Notes: generated by a model not told the origin, from the sequence alone. A stretch of 64,000 nt of DNA from Thermogemmatispora tikiterensis (GCF_003268475.1 NZ_MCIF01000002.1:2152259-2216258); one strand, 5' to 3'; counted from the first letter of the stretch, positions 54,308-63,764 are shown. Numbers and translations: made by a program.

Positions 54308-54616
54308 ATGTATGGAACAGTCGCCCACTGTCGGATCAAACCCGGAGCAGAGGCACAGCTCCTGGCAGAGTTACGCGAGTTTGAGCAGGCGCATGTGCCT
54401 GGAACCGTTGCAACGCTTGTCTACCGCATGGATGCCGATGACCGTGAGTGCTATATCGCTGTAGCTTTCAGCGACAAAGAAGCTTACCTGGCCAACGCTC
54501 GCAGCGAGGAGCAGGATCAGCGTTATCACCAGATGCTACGCTGGCTAGAGGGACCACCGGAGTGGCACGACGGTGAGATAGTAGCCCATCTGGGGCTGCC
54601 AGTACAAAGTAGGTAG
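54308..54616 (+). CDS. small protein resembling antibiotic-biosynthesis-monooxygenase-like domains
   Basis: A 102-residue protein with a ferredoxin-like alpha/beta pattern: first strand MYGTVAHCRIKPGAEAQLLA, central YIAVAFSDKEAYLANARSEEQDQRYHQML. Similar small dimeric proteins are annotated as ABM or DUF3291-like. No catalytic residue is evident. AAAGGAAAA lies before the ATG. It is separated from the kinase operon by a terminator. Confidence 0.75.
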   Translation: MYGTVAHCRIKPGAEAQLLAELREFEQAHVPGTVATLVYRMDADDRECYIAVAFSDKEAYLANARSEEQDQRYHQMLRWLEGPPEWHDGEIVAHLGLPVQSR

Positions 54617-54941
54617 CCAGAGCAGGCGATCTGGCTCCATCTAACCTGGCCTTCAGAACCAGACAAGCAGTCCTGTTAGTCTGAGCTTTGATAACACGAG
54701 GGCGATGTCAACCGCCTTCTCTGGCGCGCAGCACGGAGCGACAGCGAGGGCGGTAGATATCGCCCTACTGGCAATAGCCCGGGTTATGTGGTATCGTAAA
54801 TAGCGGAAGGATACAGAATCCGACTCTCCTGGTCTCACCTGGCAGCAGCATTGAGGCACGACGCTGCTCCATCGCAACACGGTACCAGGAGAAGAGGCCA
54901 GAACAGGTGGTCTCAGTCCTGGGAAGGACGGTTGACAAGCA
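54617..54941. other. intergenic region, no features seen
   Basis: About 325 bp. No tRNA, strong hairpin or promoter pair is found. Confidence 0.35.
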
Positions 54942-55436
54942 ATGAAAAAAGCGGAACGCAAGCGCTCGCCGTTACTAGCCACTCTGGGGGATCTGAATCG
55001 GCCTCTACGCGTTCGCCCGGTGCGTCTGTGGGGACGCGAATGGTGGGCCATTGCCCCAGAGGATACCTGGCCCGGCATGGTTATGGACCTGCGTCGCCTG
55101 GGCTTCGAAGCCACGGCCTGGGGAGAGGAAGTACTTGTGCGCGAGAGCGCGCCAGCTTACGAGCCGCAGCTCGAAGGTCCGGCTGCGCCAGAAGGACTAC
55201 GCGCCTTCCCTACGATGCGGCCCACTATCCGTGTCTGGAAGGAGTCCCGACCGGCGCGCTATAGCGACTGGGGGCGTGTGGCCAGCGTTGAGGAGAGCGA
55301 GGAGGTGGATGAGGAGTTCGAGCCAGAGGATCTGGAGGTACCCCTTTACTCTCTGGACAGCGAGGAAGAGGTGGAGGAGACAGATAGCCTGGAAGCCGAA
55401 GGGGAGTCGGGAAGCCAAGGGAGCAAACCAGAGTAA
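54942..55436 (+). CDS. hypothetical protein with acidic tail
   Basis: A 164-residue protein I do not recognise. The first half (LNRPLRVRPVRLWGREWWAIAPEDTW, then RRLGFEATAWGEEVLVRE) has a mix of basic and aromatic residues that suggests a small fold. The second half is Glu/Asp/Ser-rich and probably disordered. No signal peptide or helix is seen. A ribosome-binding site is not clear (GGAAGGA about 20 nt upstream of the ATG). Confidence 0.6.
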   Translation: MKKAERKRSPLLATLGDLNRPLRVRPVRLWGREWWAIAPEDTWPGMVMDLRRLGFEATAWGEEVLVRESAPAYEPQLEGPAAPEGLRAFPTMRPTIRVWKESRPARYSDWGRVASVEESEEVDEEFEPEDLEVPLYSLDSEEEVEETDSLEAEGESGSQGSKPE

Positions 55437-55586
55437 TCGCCTGGACCGCCTGACACGCCTCATCCGTTTGAGCGCCTGGCCTGAGCGAGTGGGTGGGTGA
55501 GTGGCCAGGTGTCGCTGGTCAGTTTACTCTACGTCAGGGCCAGGACCGTCTGGCGCTTTTCTAGTACTACAGCAAGATAACGCCTA

Positions 55587-56451
55587 TCAGGTAAAGACCT
55601 CAGCCGATTGCTCCTCCACAATGCCAGGACAATCCGGGTGAGGTCTCTTGATTTCTGCTCCGCAGCTGCGGTACACCTTTAGTGAAGTCCCTGCAGGGGA
55701 CAGGTCCCACCAGATTTCACTTGCATCCTTACCCTCTATCTGGGAAGCTGTTTCCCCCGCCAGGATCACTGCCAGGGTCTGCTTTTGGGTTCTGGCCTCG
55801 GCGTCAGCGCTTTCTCTGGTCATTGAGCAATGACCGCACTCTCCAGCAGGATCAGCGATGGACGCAATTGGAGCCCGTATGCCAGGGCTGCTGTAGAAGA
55901 TGAGGCACTGACCGATGGTCATGGCTATGGCCAGGAGAATCGGCAGCCAGAGCCACCAGCGGCCCCAGTCTGAGCAGGGCCAGGGCGAAGACCAGAAGCG
56001 GGAAGGAGCACACCATAAGGCGGGCCGCCAGCGCATCGGGAGCTGCCGGGAAGCGAATGACTGGCAGATCACCCTCAATGCTCCCCGGTTGCCAGAGCTT
56101 CCCAAAGTGCATAGACAGCAGAAATGAAAGGGTGCTCTAATGACGTTCCACCTAGAGCCAGGCCCCACACTTGAAATCTTCCTCGCGCCTCAGCGTCCAA
56201 GGGGCTGGGCAGATCGCCGGGTAGCAGGCCGCGGATTGATCCAGGAGCTAACGTAGTCTGGAGTCGTCAAACCGAGATCGTGATAGACCCCCAACAGGAC
56301 CGTGCGACCGTGCCATCACTTCATAGAAACGAGCATCAAAGAGGGGAAGGGGAACGCAGGCTGTCGCAACCGTCAGGTTATAGGTTGCAGGCACCGCGAA
56401 GGCCAGGCTCGCCCCGCCTATCACAAGGAACAGCACAGGCAGGTGTCTCAT
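55587..56451 (-). pseudogene. remnant of a membrane protein gene with several frameshifts
   Basis: The minus strand contains protein-like segments in different frames in order. First a signal/anchor start MRHLPVLFLVIGGASLAFAV, then DLGLTTPDYVSSWINP, then a soluble stretch RFQVWGLALGGTSLEHPF, then a helix LPLLVFALALLRLG-like segment, then in another frame WLWLPILLAIAMTIGQ and a Cys-containing soluble tail ending EEQSAEVFT. Stops and frame changes separate them. This pattern fits a decayed gene of about 290 residues. The original family is not recognised. Confidence 0.5.
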
Positions 56452-56558
56452 TCAGATCAAAGAACCATCTTCTCCGGGCATTGCGCGAGGAGCGCAAGTT
56501 CTCCTTGCTTGAGGCATGACGAGCAGGGGAAAGGAGTCACAGGAAGCGAGTACGAAGG

Positions 56559-56588
56559 TTGAACAGTGCTGGCTTCTCCTGCTATAAT
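56559..56588 (+). promoter_or_regulatory. promoter of the recombinase-like gene
   Basis: TTGAAC and TATAAT with an 18-bp spacer, ending 54 bp before the ATG. Confidence 0.65.
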
Positions 56589-56641
56589 GAAACACAAAAA
56601 GAACAGCTTCAGAGCATGAAACTACCACTGGAGAGCAGCTC

Positions 56642-57661
56642 ATGCACGAGGATAGTCAGAAGAAGCGGCCAACGGAGAGCGTAGCGCAAGAAGAGCCTGT
56701 TGTAGTACAAGCTGGTCTTTTCCCGGGAGCTACGCAGGTCGTCACGCAGCCAGCGGACCCACGTGAGGTTCCATTTCCCCCTCTGGTGCGTACGCAGCCT
56801 TTGACAGAGCAGTCCAGCTTAGCAGCCTGCGCTTTACCCTATCAGCAGGAGCTGAAGCTGCGGGGAAAATCGAACTATACCGTTACCTGCTTTCTTTCTG
56901 ACCTCAAGATGTTCACCGAATTCATGGGGCCGGAGACACCGGTTGGCAGAATCACCAAAGAGGATCTTGTCGACTGGCTCATGAAGTTGAAATTTGGCAA
57001 CAAAGATCATACACCGGCCCCCAAGACCATGGCGCGGCGCGTCACCTTTCTCAAGAACTTCTTTTCCTGGCTGGCACGCGAAGGGGTGATCCGCGAAGAT
57101 CCATCGGCGAGCCTCATCCTGGAGCGCCCGTTGCCGCCGCTGCCGGAGCTTCTCTTTGAGGAAGAGATCGAGCGACTGCTCAGAGCGGCAGCCGAAGATG
57201 TGCGCTGTCTCTGTCTGATCTATCTGACACTGCACGCGGGTCTCAAAAAAGAAGAGATCATGATTCTCAAACCAGAGCACATTGACCTCTCCAATCCACA
57301 GCAGCCGTTAGTGAGTATCCATTTTCCTCCCTCAACAGGCAAGCAGCACCGCGAGCGCAGCCTGGTCTTGCCGCCCGAGTTTAGCGACATTGTGCGCGAA
57401 TATTTAGGAAAATATCAGCACCAGCCTGGCGAGACGCTCTTTAACTGCACCGATCGCAATCTCAACTATATTTTGGCCCGCGCGGTCAAAGCAGCCGGAA
57501 TCAAGAAGCGGGTGACGCTACAACTGTTGCGCGATACCTTTGCCGTCCGTCAGTTGCGGGCTGGGGTCTCTTTTGAGACGCTGCGTGAGCGGCTGGGTCT
57601 CTCTGATGAAGCCTGGCTCGAATCGCGAGAGAAGTATCGGCGCCTGGCCTTTCCCGTCTGA
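56642..57661 (+). CDS. tyrosine-recombinase-like protein with degenerate active site
   Basis: A 339-residue protein with a SAM-like N-terminal domain (about 60-155, KLRGKSNYTVTCFLSDLKMFTEF) and a phage-integrase catalytic fold (about 165-335). Catalytic positions are mostly replaced: box I Arg is Lys202 in HAGLKKEEI, box II HxxR reads QLLR (Gln294, Arg297 kept), and the next His is Leu in RLGLSDE. The nucleophile Tyr332 in EKYRRL could remain. It may bind DNA without recombining it. A good promoter lies upstream. No att-like repeats or other mobile genes are near. Confidence 0.8.
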   Translation: MHEDSQKKRPTESVAQEEPVVVQAGLFPGATQVVTQPADPREVPFPPLVRTQPLTEQSSLAACALPYQQELKLRGKSNYTVTCFLSDLKMFTEFMGPETPVGRITKEDLVDWLMKLKFGNKDHTPAPKTMARRVTFLKNFFSWLAREGVIREDPSASLILERPLPPLPELLFEEEIERLLRAAAEDVRCLCLIYLTLHAGLKKEEIMILKPEHIDLSNPQQPLVSIHFPPSTGKQHRERSLVLPPEFSDIVREYLGKYQHQPGETLFNCTDRNLNYILARAVKAAGIKKRVTLQLLRDTFAVRQLRAGVSFETLRERLGLSDEAWLESREKYRRLAFPV

Positions 57662-57873
57662 TTACTCTTATTACTCTTTACTCCTATGACGTCGCCACCG
57701 CCCTACAGGGACGGCTTCTATCAGACAGATCGAGGGCCACAGGGCAGGGCCGCCCCGAGCCAGCTGCCCAGTAGCGAGTCGAGGGCCTGAGTGCAATTGT
57801 TTCTCTCCACTGTCGTCCTTGTCTTCCGCATATGCAGGTAAGGATAGAGATACTCCTTTCTAACCTAGTTATT

Positions 57874-58449
57874 CTACCACTGACGCTGCGGTGGAGGAGG
57901 CATCGGCATCAAGCGACGAGCAGCCTGGCGATCCAGATAGTTATTCAACAGCACGCTATTGATGACCAGTCCCACAATCAGCAAGAGCTTGAAACCGCAG
58001 CACACCGGCCAGATGATCAAGGAGACCAGCAGGAGTGGCCAGAGAACTACAATGCTGCCGACCAGGAGCAGCACCCCAGGAAGGGTCTCGCCGACCATCA
58101 GCCAGCCAATGCCGTAGATATTCAAAAGAAGAGATAACAACAGCTCGACGATGAGAGGCGCCACCTCCTTTTGAGGCTGCACGACCATCACATTGACCTG
58201 CTGAGGTGGAGAGTAGGGCGTATAGGACAAGGGAGCCTGCTGAGGCTGGGAATCAGCATAGGACCCGGGGCTAGAACCTGGCCAGTCGCTGGGGCTATAG
58301 TATGAAAATGGCTCGCTCGTGCTCCCTGGCGTCTCAGGGCCTCCCGATGGGGGAGTATAGTCACCGGAGACCGTGGTCAGCGAGCCGCAGACGGGACAGA
58401 TCGCCACATGATGGGGGCTATCATAGCCACAGCGTTCACAGCGGCTCAT
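57874..58449 (-). CDS. zinc-ribbon membrane protein
   Basis: A 191-residue protein. An N-terminal zinc ribbon (CERCGYDS and CPVCGS, Cys pairs) is followed by a Pro/Ser/Tyr-rich linker and two or three membrane helices (about 95-160, VELLLSLLLNIYGIGWLM and LLVSLIIWPVCCGFKLLLIVGLVI). Such zinc-ribbon plus helix proteins are common in Chloroflexota and have no assigned function. Confidence 0.75.
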   Translation of the reverse strand: MSRCERCGYDSPHHVAICPVCGSLTTVSGDYTPPSGGPETPGSTSEPFSYYSPSDWPGSSPGSYADSQPQQAPLSYTPYSPPQQVNVMVVQPQKEVAPLIVELLLSLLLNIYGIGWLMVGETLPGVLLLVGSIVVLWPLLLVSLIIWPVCCGFKLLLIVGLVINSVLLNNYLDRQAARRLMPMPPPPQRQW

Positions 58450-58895
58450 AAGACGTAGATGCTCCTTCCTTTGCTATCCTGACTAATTGCCAATGACTCC
58501 CCCTATGATAGCATGGACAACCACTATAGCAATAGTGCTGCTGCTTATTGCCTGTCCCGTCCACCCCGCATATCAGCAGAAGATGGACAGGCAGAACCGA
58601 TGAGCCCGATGAGATCCAGGCCGCTGTTTTACCTCAGTGGTTCTAACAGCCAGAAGCTCAGCACGGTAGTGGTAGCAAACATGGCGCCATCCTTGCTTCC
58701 CACCGAGGCGGTTTCTCAACAGCCTTCTTCAGAGAGTTCGTGCCTTTCTCATCGCCAACTCATCCTGAAATGAAGACGTTCAGCCGATCTTTTCTCATCC
58801 TCATCCATGTTCGCCTACAATGCGATGCCCGAGAGACGTTAGATCTCAGGACATCTCTTCTCGTCGAATGAGCTGCGACCTGGAGAGCGCGGCAA
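58450..58895. other. intergenic region, no supported gene
   Basis: About 445 bp between the zinc-ribbon gene and the comEC 3' end. One 86-residue open frame is present on the plus strand without a ribosome-binding site or protein-like composition. No other feature is seen. Confidence 0.4.
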
Positions 58896-61475
58896 TCACG
58901 GGGCAGCCAGGCCAAAAGACCAACCAGTCGGGCCAGTCTGCAATGTGAAGGCAGCTGGCGCTCTGAGCAAAAACGTATGCTTCAAGCCAGAAGGGACAAT
59001 GAAGGGCCGCTCGCCAGTCTTCACCGCAACGGGTTTTTGCATTGCTGCTGGCGAGCGATGAGTCGTCACATGCACCACCAGTAAGGATGGATGCAACAGC
59101 TCCAGCAGGCGAGAGAAAGCGGGGGGTGGTTGCTGACCAGCAGTCAGCGTGGCCAGTACCACATTATCCTGACCTGGAGAGGATGATCCGACAGCGGTCA
59201 GCAATCCACTGAGCGCATAGGCGCTCTGCGCTGCCTCCCCCAGGAGCAAGAGGTGCAAACCCGGAGCAACCAGGCGCAGGACCAGAGCGTTATTGCGTGC
59301 CTCATCGCCTCCACGGTGGAGGGGGGATGGAGGCCAGAGCACTTCCAGACGCAGATTTGGCCCTGGCGAGAGCGCTTGGCCTTGACGGAGCGTCTGGTAG
59401 GGGACGCCATCTTCCCGGAGGGTACGACGCCAGAGTGCGTAGGCTGCCCCTGGGTGTAGCACCCCCCCATCCAGGGCCTGGCCGATCTCAAAGCGCGATG
59501 CAGCATCCTGGAGGCCTGTTAAATGAGAGAGCAAAGGAGTAGACAGCACCAGCCAGTCAATGTGGCGTTGCCACAAGGGCAGGCGGTGATCCAGTACCTG
59601 AGCGAGGGCCGTCGCATCAGGGCCGCCGTCGATCAAGAGCACGCCCCCGTGGGCCATCTGGACCAGCATCGCAGGACCAGTGCTTCCCGAAGGGGACGCT
59701 AACGAGAAGAGCGTCAGCACCAGTCCAGCACTCTCCTGGCTCAGCAGCGCACGCAGGCCCGTCGCCAGCAGGAGCAAGAGCGCCAGGGCTACCTGTCCGC
59801 CAAGGAGCAAGCCCCGATGGCGGCCATGTTCCTTCCCCGGCGTTGAACGACTTGCTCCAGTCTGCCTGAGGCCATTTTCAGGGAATGGGACAAACAACGA
59901 CGGACAAGAGCGCCAGCCCAGTCCCAAGGCGCCAGCCAAAACCGTATAGTAGCCCCAGGCCAGCGGAAGCGAAAGCGGCCAGCCCGCCGTACTCAACCAG
60001 GCCAACGGGAGTCGAGCGCAGAAAGCCACAGCGCCAATTACATAGTGCAGAGGGAACCAGGCGAGCCAGCCCACAACCACGGCCAGAGGAAAGCTCATCG
60101 CTCCCAGCAGACAGATCGCCACGCCCAGCAAGAGCAACAGCTCCAGCAAAGGGACCGTCACCAAATTAGCCAACGGCGCCACCAACGAGAGCTGAGCAAA
60201 GGTCAGAGCGAAGATCGGCAAGGTTGCTACCTGGGCTGCCAGCGTGACCGCCAGAGCCTCCACCAGCAGCGAACCAGCCGGGAAATGCTCCAGCCACAGC
60301 AGCGGTCGGGTAAAGAGGGGAGCCAGGAGCACAATCCCCCATGTTCCCAGAAACGAGAGCTGGAAACCGCTATCCCAGAGGATAAACGGATCGACAAAAC
60401 TCATCGCCAGAGCAGTCGCCGCCAGAGCAGTATATACATGGTAGCTGCGCCCCAGGCGGGGAGCAAGAACCAGGAGCGCCCCCATGAAACCAGCTCGCAA
60501 GGCCGCTGGCCCTGTGCCACTGAGCACCGTATAGGCAGCAATCGTCAGCAGCTGGAGCAGACAGAGCAGCCACAGCCAGCGCTGAGAGCGCCGACGCTGA
60601 GCCGGCAGGAGACGCCAATCGTCAGGCTTCTGGCGAGCCAGGGGCTGCAGTGGCAGTGCAATCAGGCCGGCGAGTAGCGTCACCTTAAAGCCACTGGGGA
60701 CAATCAAATGAGCAGTGCCCGTCACATTGAATAGGGGTGTCAGCGGCAGCAGAGCGGGCGTCCGTAAGCCGAGCAGGATCGCCACCAGCAGCGCTGCCTC
60801 GGGCTGGGGCAAAGCTCTTGCGATCAAAGCCGCCAGCCGGAAGCGAAGCGTATAGAGCAAAGCCAGCAAAGGATTCCCTCCGTGCCGTCTGACCGAGAGA
60901 CGAGGGAAGACCATCAACGCCTGCAGATCTGGAGCATCATTGCTGGCTGGTGGCACGAGGTGCCCACGCAGCAGGACTTCATCGCCGTAAGCTGGACCAT
61001 AGGGATCATCGAGCAAGGTGCCAGAAGTGAAGACAGCGATCTCGCCATGCCGCGGCTGCCAGTGTAAGCCACCATCGCTGCTCACCTCGGCCACGCTCAC
61101 CGTGAGGCGACGGGCATGCCCCTCCAGAGCAGGAGGCGCACTCACCTCACCGCGAACGACCATCTCGCTGGTCCCCGCCGGGGAACGCAGCAAACTGACC
61201 AGAGCCTGAGGATCATGACGAGGGTCGGCCAGCGTCATATGCCAGGCACCACCAAGCAACGTTGACAGGAAGAGCAAAAGCCCACCGGCCATCTCCCAAC
61301 GGCGCCAGCCAACAACGGTTGCCACGACCGTTGCCAGGAGTGGCAGCGGGAGCCAGAGCGAGGGAAGCTGCAGCCAATAGGCAAGCAGTATCCCTGCCAG
61401 CCAGCCCGAGCAGGCGACTATCAGCGGTAGCTTCCGCAGCCGTAGCCGAGCTTCTCTCAGGAGCAGCAACGACAT
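58896..61475 (-). CDS. comEC: ComEC/Rec2 DNA-uptake channel protein
   Basis: An 859-residue membrane protein for transport of single-stranded DNA in competence. Two N-terminal helices, a DUF4131/OB-type soluble domain (about 70-195), then the Competence helix bundle (about 230-530), and a C-terminal metallo-beta-lactamase-type domain (from about 575). In that last domain the zinc motif HPHADH reads TPLLSH, while LVLS before it and TGL after it remain, so the nuclease-like site is probably inactive. It is 39 bp downstream of comEA on the same strand. Confidence 0.88.
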   Translation of the reverse strand: MSLLLLREARLRLRKLPLIVACSGWLAGILLAYWLQLPSLWLPLPLLATVVATVVGWRRWEMAGGLLLFLSTLLGGAWHMTLADPRHDPQALVSLLRSPAGTSEMVVRGEVSAPPALEGHARRLTVSVAEVSSDGGLHWQPRHGEIAVFTSGTLLDDPYGPAYGDEVLLRGHLVPPASNDAPDLQALMVFPRLSVRRHGGNPLLALLYTLRFRLAALIARALPQPEAALLVAILLGLRTPALLPLTPLFNVTGTAHLIVPSGFKVTLLAGLIALPLQPLARQKPDDWRLLPAQRRRSQRWLWLLCLLQLLTIAAYTVLSGTGPAALRAGFMGALLVLAPRLGRSYHVYTALAATALAMSFVDPFILWDSGFQLSFLGTWGIVLLAPLFTRPLLWLEHFPAGSLLVEALAVTLAAQVATLPIFALTFAQLSLVAPLANLVTVPLLELLLLLGVAICLLGAMSFPLAVVVGWLAWFPLHYVIGAVAFCARLPLAWLSTAGWPLSLPLAWGYYTVLAGALGLGWRSCPSLFVPFPENGLRQTGASRSTPGKEHGRHRGLLLGGQVALALLLLLATGLRALLSQESAGLVLTLFSLASPSGSTGPAMLVQMAHGGVLLIDGGPDATALAQVLDHRLPLWQRHIDWLVLSTPLLSHLTGLQDAASRFEIGQALDGGVLHPGAAYALWRRTLREDGVPYQTLRQGQALSPGPNLRLEVLWPPSPLHRGGDEARNNALVLRLVAPGLHLLLLGEAAQSAYALSGLLTAVGSSSPGQDNVVLATLTAGQQPPPAFSRLLELLHPSLLVVHVTTHRSPAAMQKPVAVKTGERPFIVPSGLKHTFLLRAPAAFTLQTGPTGWSFGLAAP

Positions 61476-61514
61476 GACAATCCCCTCTTTCCCTACTGCG
61501 CTGCCTTACATCGC

Positions 61515-62366
61515 TCAGACCGTCACCAGATTCTTAATGCGGTCGTAGATCGAGCGACTCACGACCTGGAGAAGCTGATCGACTGCCGTATAGGGGCCAT
61601 GCTGGAGACGATAGTTCACAATATTCTGGGCAGTTGTTGCACTGACATGCAATTGCTGGCGCAGCTCATCAACGCCGGCAGTGTTGATATTCACCAGAGC
61701 TGAGGAAGAGGCAGCAGGACTGCTGGAGACAGAGCCGGCACCTTCCTGCGCTGAGCCATTGACAGCAATGGGTGGAGGGGCCTCACCAACTCGTGTCACA
61801 TAGATTTCCTCGCCATCGTGGAGGACAGCGGCCAGATTGAGAGCCACCAGATTGGCCTCGGGCAAGGGGCCGCCTGCAGCTTGCAGTAGCTGATAGACGC
61901 GGGCGCCCGCGGGCAGTGTATAGACCCCGGGATGGCGAACAGCTCCGACAATATAAACCTCAATACTGGCAGCAGGCGTCAGTGCCGTGGCAGGAGCAAC
62001 CGTCGCTGTGGCAGTCACCACGGGCACCCGACCCTCTGCTGAAGCTGGGGTCAGCGCAGTCGCTGTGCCGCCAGATGGAGCTGATACCAGAGGCGCCTCG
62101 GCAGGTGCTGCTTCCTGCCAGAGAAGATAGAGCGTCACCGCCAGCACCACAGAGAGTCCCAGCGCCACCGCCCGGAGCACGCGCTGCCTGACCGTTGGCG
62201 GAGCAGCCGGGACCGGCAGCTTCAGCGTCTCAGCCAGCACCAGCTCCTCTTCGCCGTGTCCGTCGTTTTCCGCGGCGGGGGTCAAAACTTCAGAGAATCG
62301 CGAATGGCCGCCAAGGCCAACGGGTAGAGTAGGCGAGAAGGATAGATGTTCGTGGCTATTTTCCAT
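61515..62366 (-). CDS. comEA: ComEA-like DNA-binding protein
   Basis: A 283-residue membrane-anchored DNA receptor. A polar cytoplasmic N-terminus is followed by one helix (about 75-95, VALGLSVVLAVTLYLLW), a Pro/Ala/Thr-rich stalk, an SLBB domain (about 130-190, VYIVGAVRHPGVYTLPAG), and a C-terminal helix-hairpin-helix (about 222-283, VNINTAGVDELRQQLHVSA). The final part binds double-stranded DNA non-specifically in ComEA. It precedes comEC. The start MENSHEHL is preferred over an earlier ATG 21 codons upstream. Confidence 0.9.
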   Translation of the reverse strand: MENSHEHLSFSPTLPVGLGGHSRFSEVLTPAAENDGHGEEELVLAETLKLPVPAAPPTVRQRVLRAVALGLSVVLAVTLYLLWQEAAPAEAPLVSAPSGGTATALTPASAEGRVPVVTATATVAPATALTPAASIEVYIVGAVRHPGVYTLPAGARVYQLLQAAGGPLPEANLVALNLAAVLHDGEEIYVTRVGEAPPPIAVNGSAQEGAGSVSSSPAASSSALVNINTAGVDELRQQLHVSATTAQNIVNYRLQHGPYTAVDQLLQVVSRSIYDRIKNLVTV

Positions 62367-62718
62367 AGGCCCAACCCTTTCTACGTATTCCCTGTTCCCT
62401 GAAAATATGGGGGCATAATAACACGGCATTTACCTATCTGTCAATAGCTAAATGCGGCAATCTAATGAAGCAGCGAACAGATCAAATAATCAGCTAAGAA
62501 GCAGACAGTAAAATAAGGAGGCCGCTAGCCAAGAGACGGAACTAGTCAGGAAGGCCGGCTGGAACGGCCCCAGGCGGGAAAGGCAAGCCTCTGAGCGGGA
62601 ACGGCCAGTGAGAGGGGAGACTACGAGGGAAGGAGCAGCGCCAGAGCCTGGCAGTGACATATCCCTGCGGAAATGGTGACCCATGTTGACAGATATGGTA
62701 TAATCGTCGGTGGAGCAG
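62367..62718. other. intergenic region before tRNA-Arg
   Basis: Contains TATAAT at 62699-62704, just before tRNA-Arg, and TTGACA at 62686, which are too close to act together. A weaker -35 may be used. No gene is seen. Confidence 0.45.
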
Positions 62719-62790
62719 GTCCCCGTAGCTCAGTGGATAGAGCACCGGTCTCCGGAACCGGGCGCGCAGGTTCGATTCCTGTCGGGGACA
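62719..62790 (+). tRNA. tRNA-Arg (CCG)
   Basis: Acceptor GTCCCCG/CGGGGAC with discriminator A, D-arm GCTC/GAGC, anticodon loop CTCCGGA (CCG), variable loop of four, T-arm GCAGG-TTCGATT-CCTGT. CCA is not encoded. A terminator follows at 62831. Confidence 0.96.
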
Positions 62791-62830
62791 CCGGTAGCGA
62801 TATCCTTTTGTTGGTATCTCCCACTAGAAG

Positions 62831-62877
62831 CCTGCACAGTCTCAAATCAGGAGCCGTGGCTGTGCAGGTCTTTTTTT
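62831..62877 (+). terminator. intrinsic terminator after tRNA-Arg
   Basis: A perfect 9-bp stem CCTGCACAG and CTGTGCAGG with a 20-nt loop, followed by TCTTTTTTT. Confidence 0.8.
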
Positions 62878-62945
62878 GGGGAGAACGTGATAAAGCGGGT
62901 CCTAAGCATGTGCAACCGTTCGGTATCCTGCCAGCTCCAGAGCTG

Positions 62946-62986
62946 AAATAAAAAACCCCTCACCGTTTTCTGGTGACGGTGAGGGG
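62946..62986 (-). terminator. intrinsic terminator of hsp20
   Basis: On the minus strand CCCCTCACCG and CGGTGAGGGG form a perfect 10-bp stem, followed by TTTTTTATTT. It lies 67 bp after the hsp20 stop. Confidence 0.85.
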
Positions 62987-63053
62987 TGTGGCCTGAACTG
63001 GCCACGTTTCTGCGATCTCAGTCTCTCCGGGCGCCACAAGCCAGCGTTCAGGC

Positions 63054-63500
63054 TCAGGCGGCCTTGACGCGGATCTTCTTCGGCTTGTTCGCCTCGCCGA
63101 AGGGAACGTTCACGGTCAACACACCGTTCTCGTACCTGGCCTCGATCTTCCCGCTATCAATGTCCTTCGGGAAGGTAATCGTCCGCGCGAAGCTACCGCT
63201 GCGAATCTCGCGCACATGCCACTGACCACGCTGCTCCTCCACCTCCTCGCGCGGTACCTCCGCCTTAAGCGTCAGCGTGTTGCCGGTGACGTTCACCTCC
63301 AGCTGCTCAGGCTTCACGCCAGGGATCTGCGCCTGAACCTGATAGCCGTGCTCATTCTCTCGCACATTGATGGGGATGGTCGCCGAAGCCTCATCCCAGC
63401 GCCAGCCAGGCGCCACAAAGCTCTCCTCAAAGAGCCGATCGATAGCATCCCGCAGGCTGATTACCTCGCGGAAAGGATCGTAGCGGATGATGCTGACCAT
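63054..63500 (-). CDS. hsp20: small heat-shock protein Hsp20
   Basis: A 148-residue alpha-crystallin-domain chaperone that holds unfolding proteins. The N-terminus MVSIIRYDPFREVISLRDAIDRLFEE, the alpha-crystallin core (about 45-135, IPGVKPEQLEVNVTGNTLTLKAE, then FPKDIDSGKIEARYENGVLTVNVPF) and the C-terminal IxV-type IRV anchor are typical. A terminator follows. No CIRCE element is present upstream. Confidence 0.94.
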   Translation of the reverse strand: MVSIIRYDPFREVISLRDAIDRLFEESFVAPGWRWDEASATIPINVRENEHGYQVQAQIPGVKPEQLEVNVTGNTLTLKAEVPREEVEEQRGQWHVREIRSGSFARTITFPKDIDSGKIEARYENGVLTVNVPFGEANKPKKIRVKAA

Positions 63501-63764
63501 AGCCGCCCACCTCCTTTCGCACGATTGCCAGGCTTATTTTCCCCGCGCTTCGGGTCCTGTGAGCCTCTGCCGCTCTTCACGGCTGGCTCCGTCTTTCTTT
63601 TCTCTGTCTCCGGATTGTCACGATCGTCTCGTCAAGAGACGACCGCCAGCCGTTTCGCTGATCCGTTTGACCTCTCTAGCGAGAAGCTCCTGCTCATGCC
63701 CTCTTTTTGGGGCTTCCACCTTACAAAAACAATGAGATGATTTCATTTATTCCCACAGATGACG
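63501..63764. other. intergenic region upstream of hsp20
   Basis: Includes the inverted repeat TCGTCTC-GTCAA-GAGACGA (63624-63642), whose minus strand holds TTGACG. It could be an operator over the hsp20 -35, but no matching -10 is seen. Confidence 0.4.

Noticed and set aside
58513..58773. An 86-codon frame in the gap before comEC
   Set aside because: No ribosome-binding site and Ser/Gln-rich low-complexity composition, so there is not enough support.
62686..62704. TTGACA followed by TATAAT before tRNA-Arg
   Set aside because: Only 7 bp separate them, far less than a functional 16-18-bp spacer. The -10 alone may be real.
63501..63764. CIRCE element before hsp20
   Set aside because: No TTAGCACTC-N9-GAGTGCTAA pattern or close variant is present.
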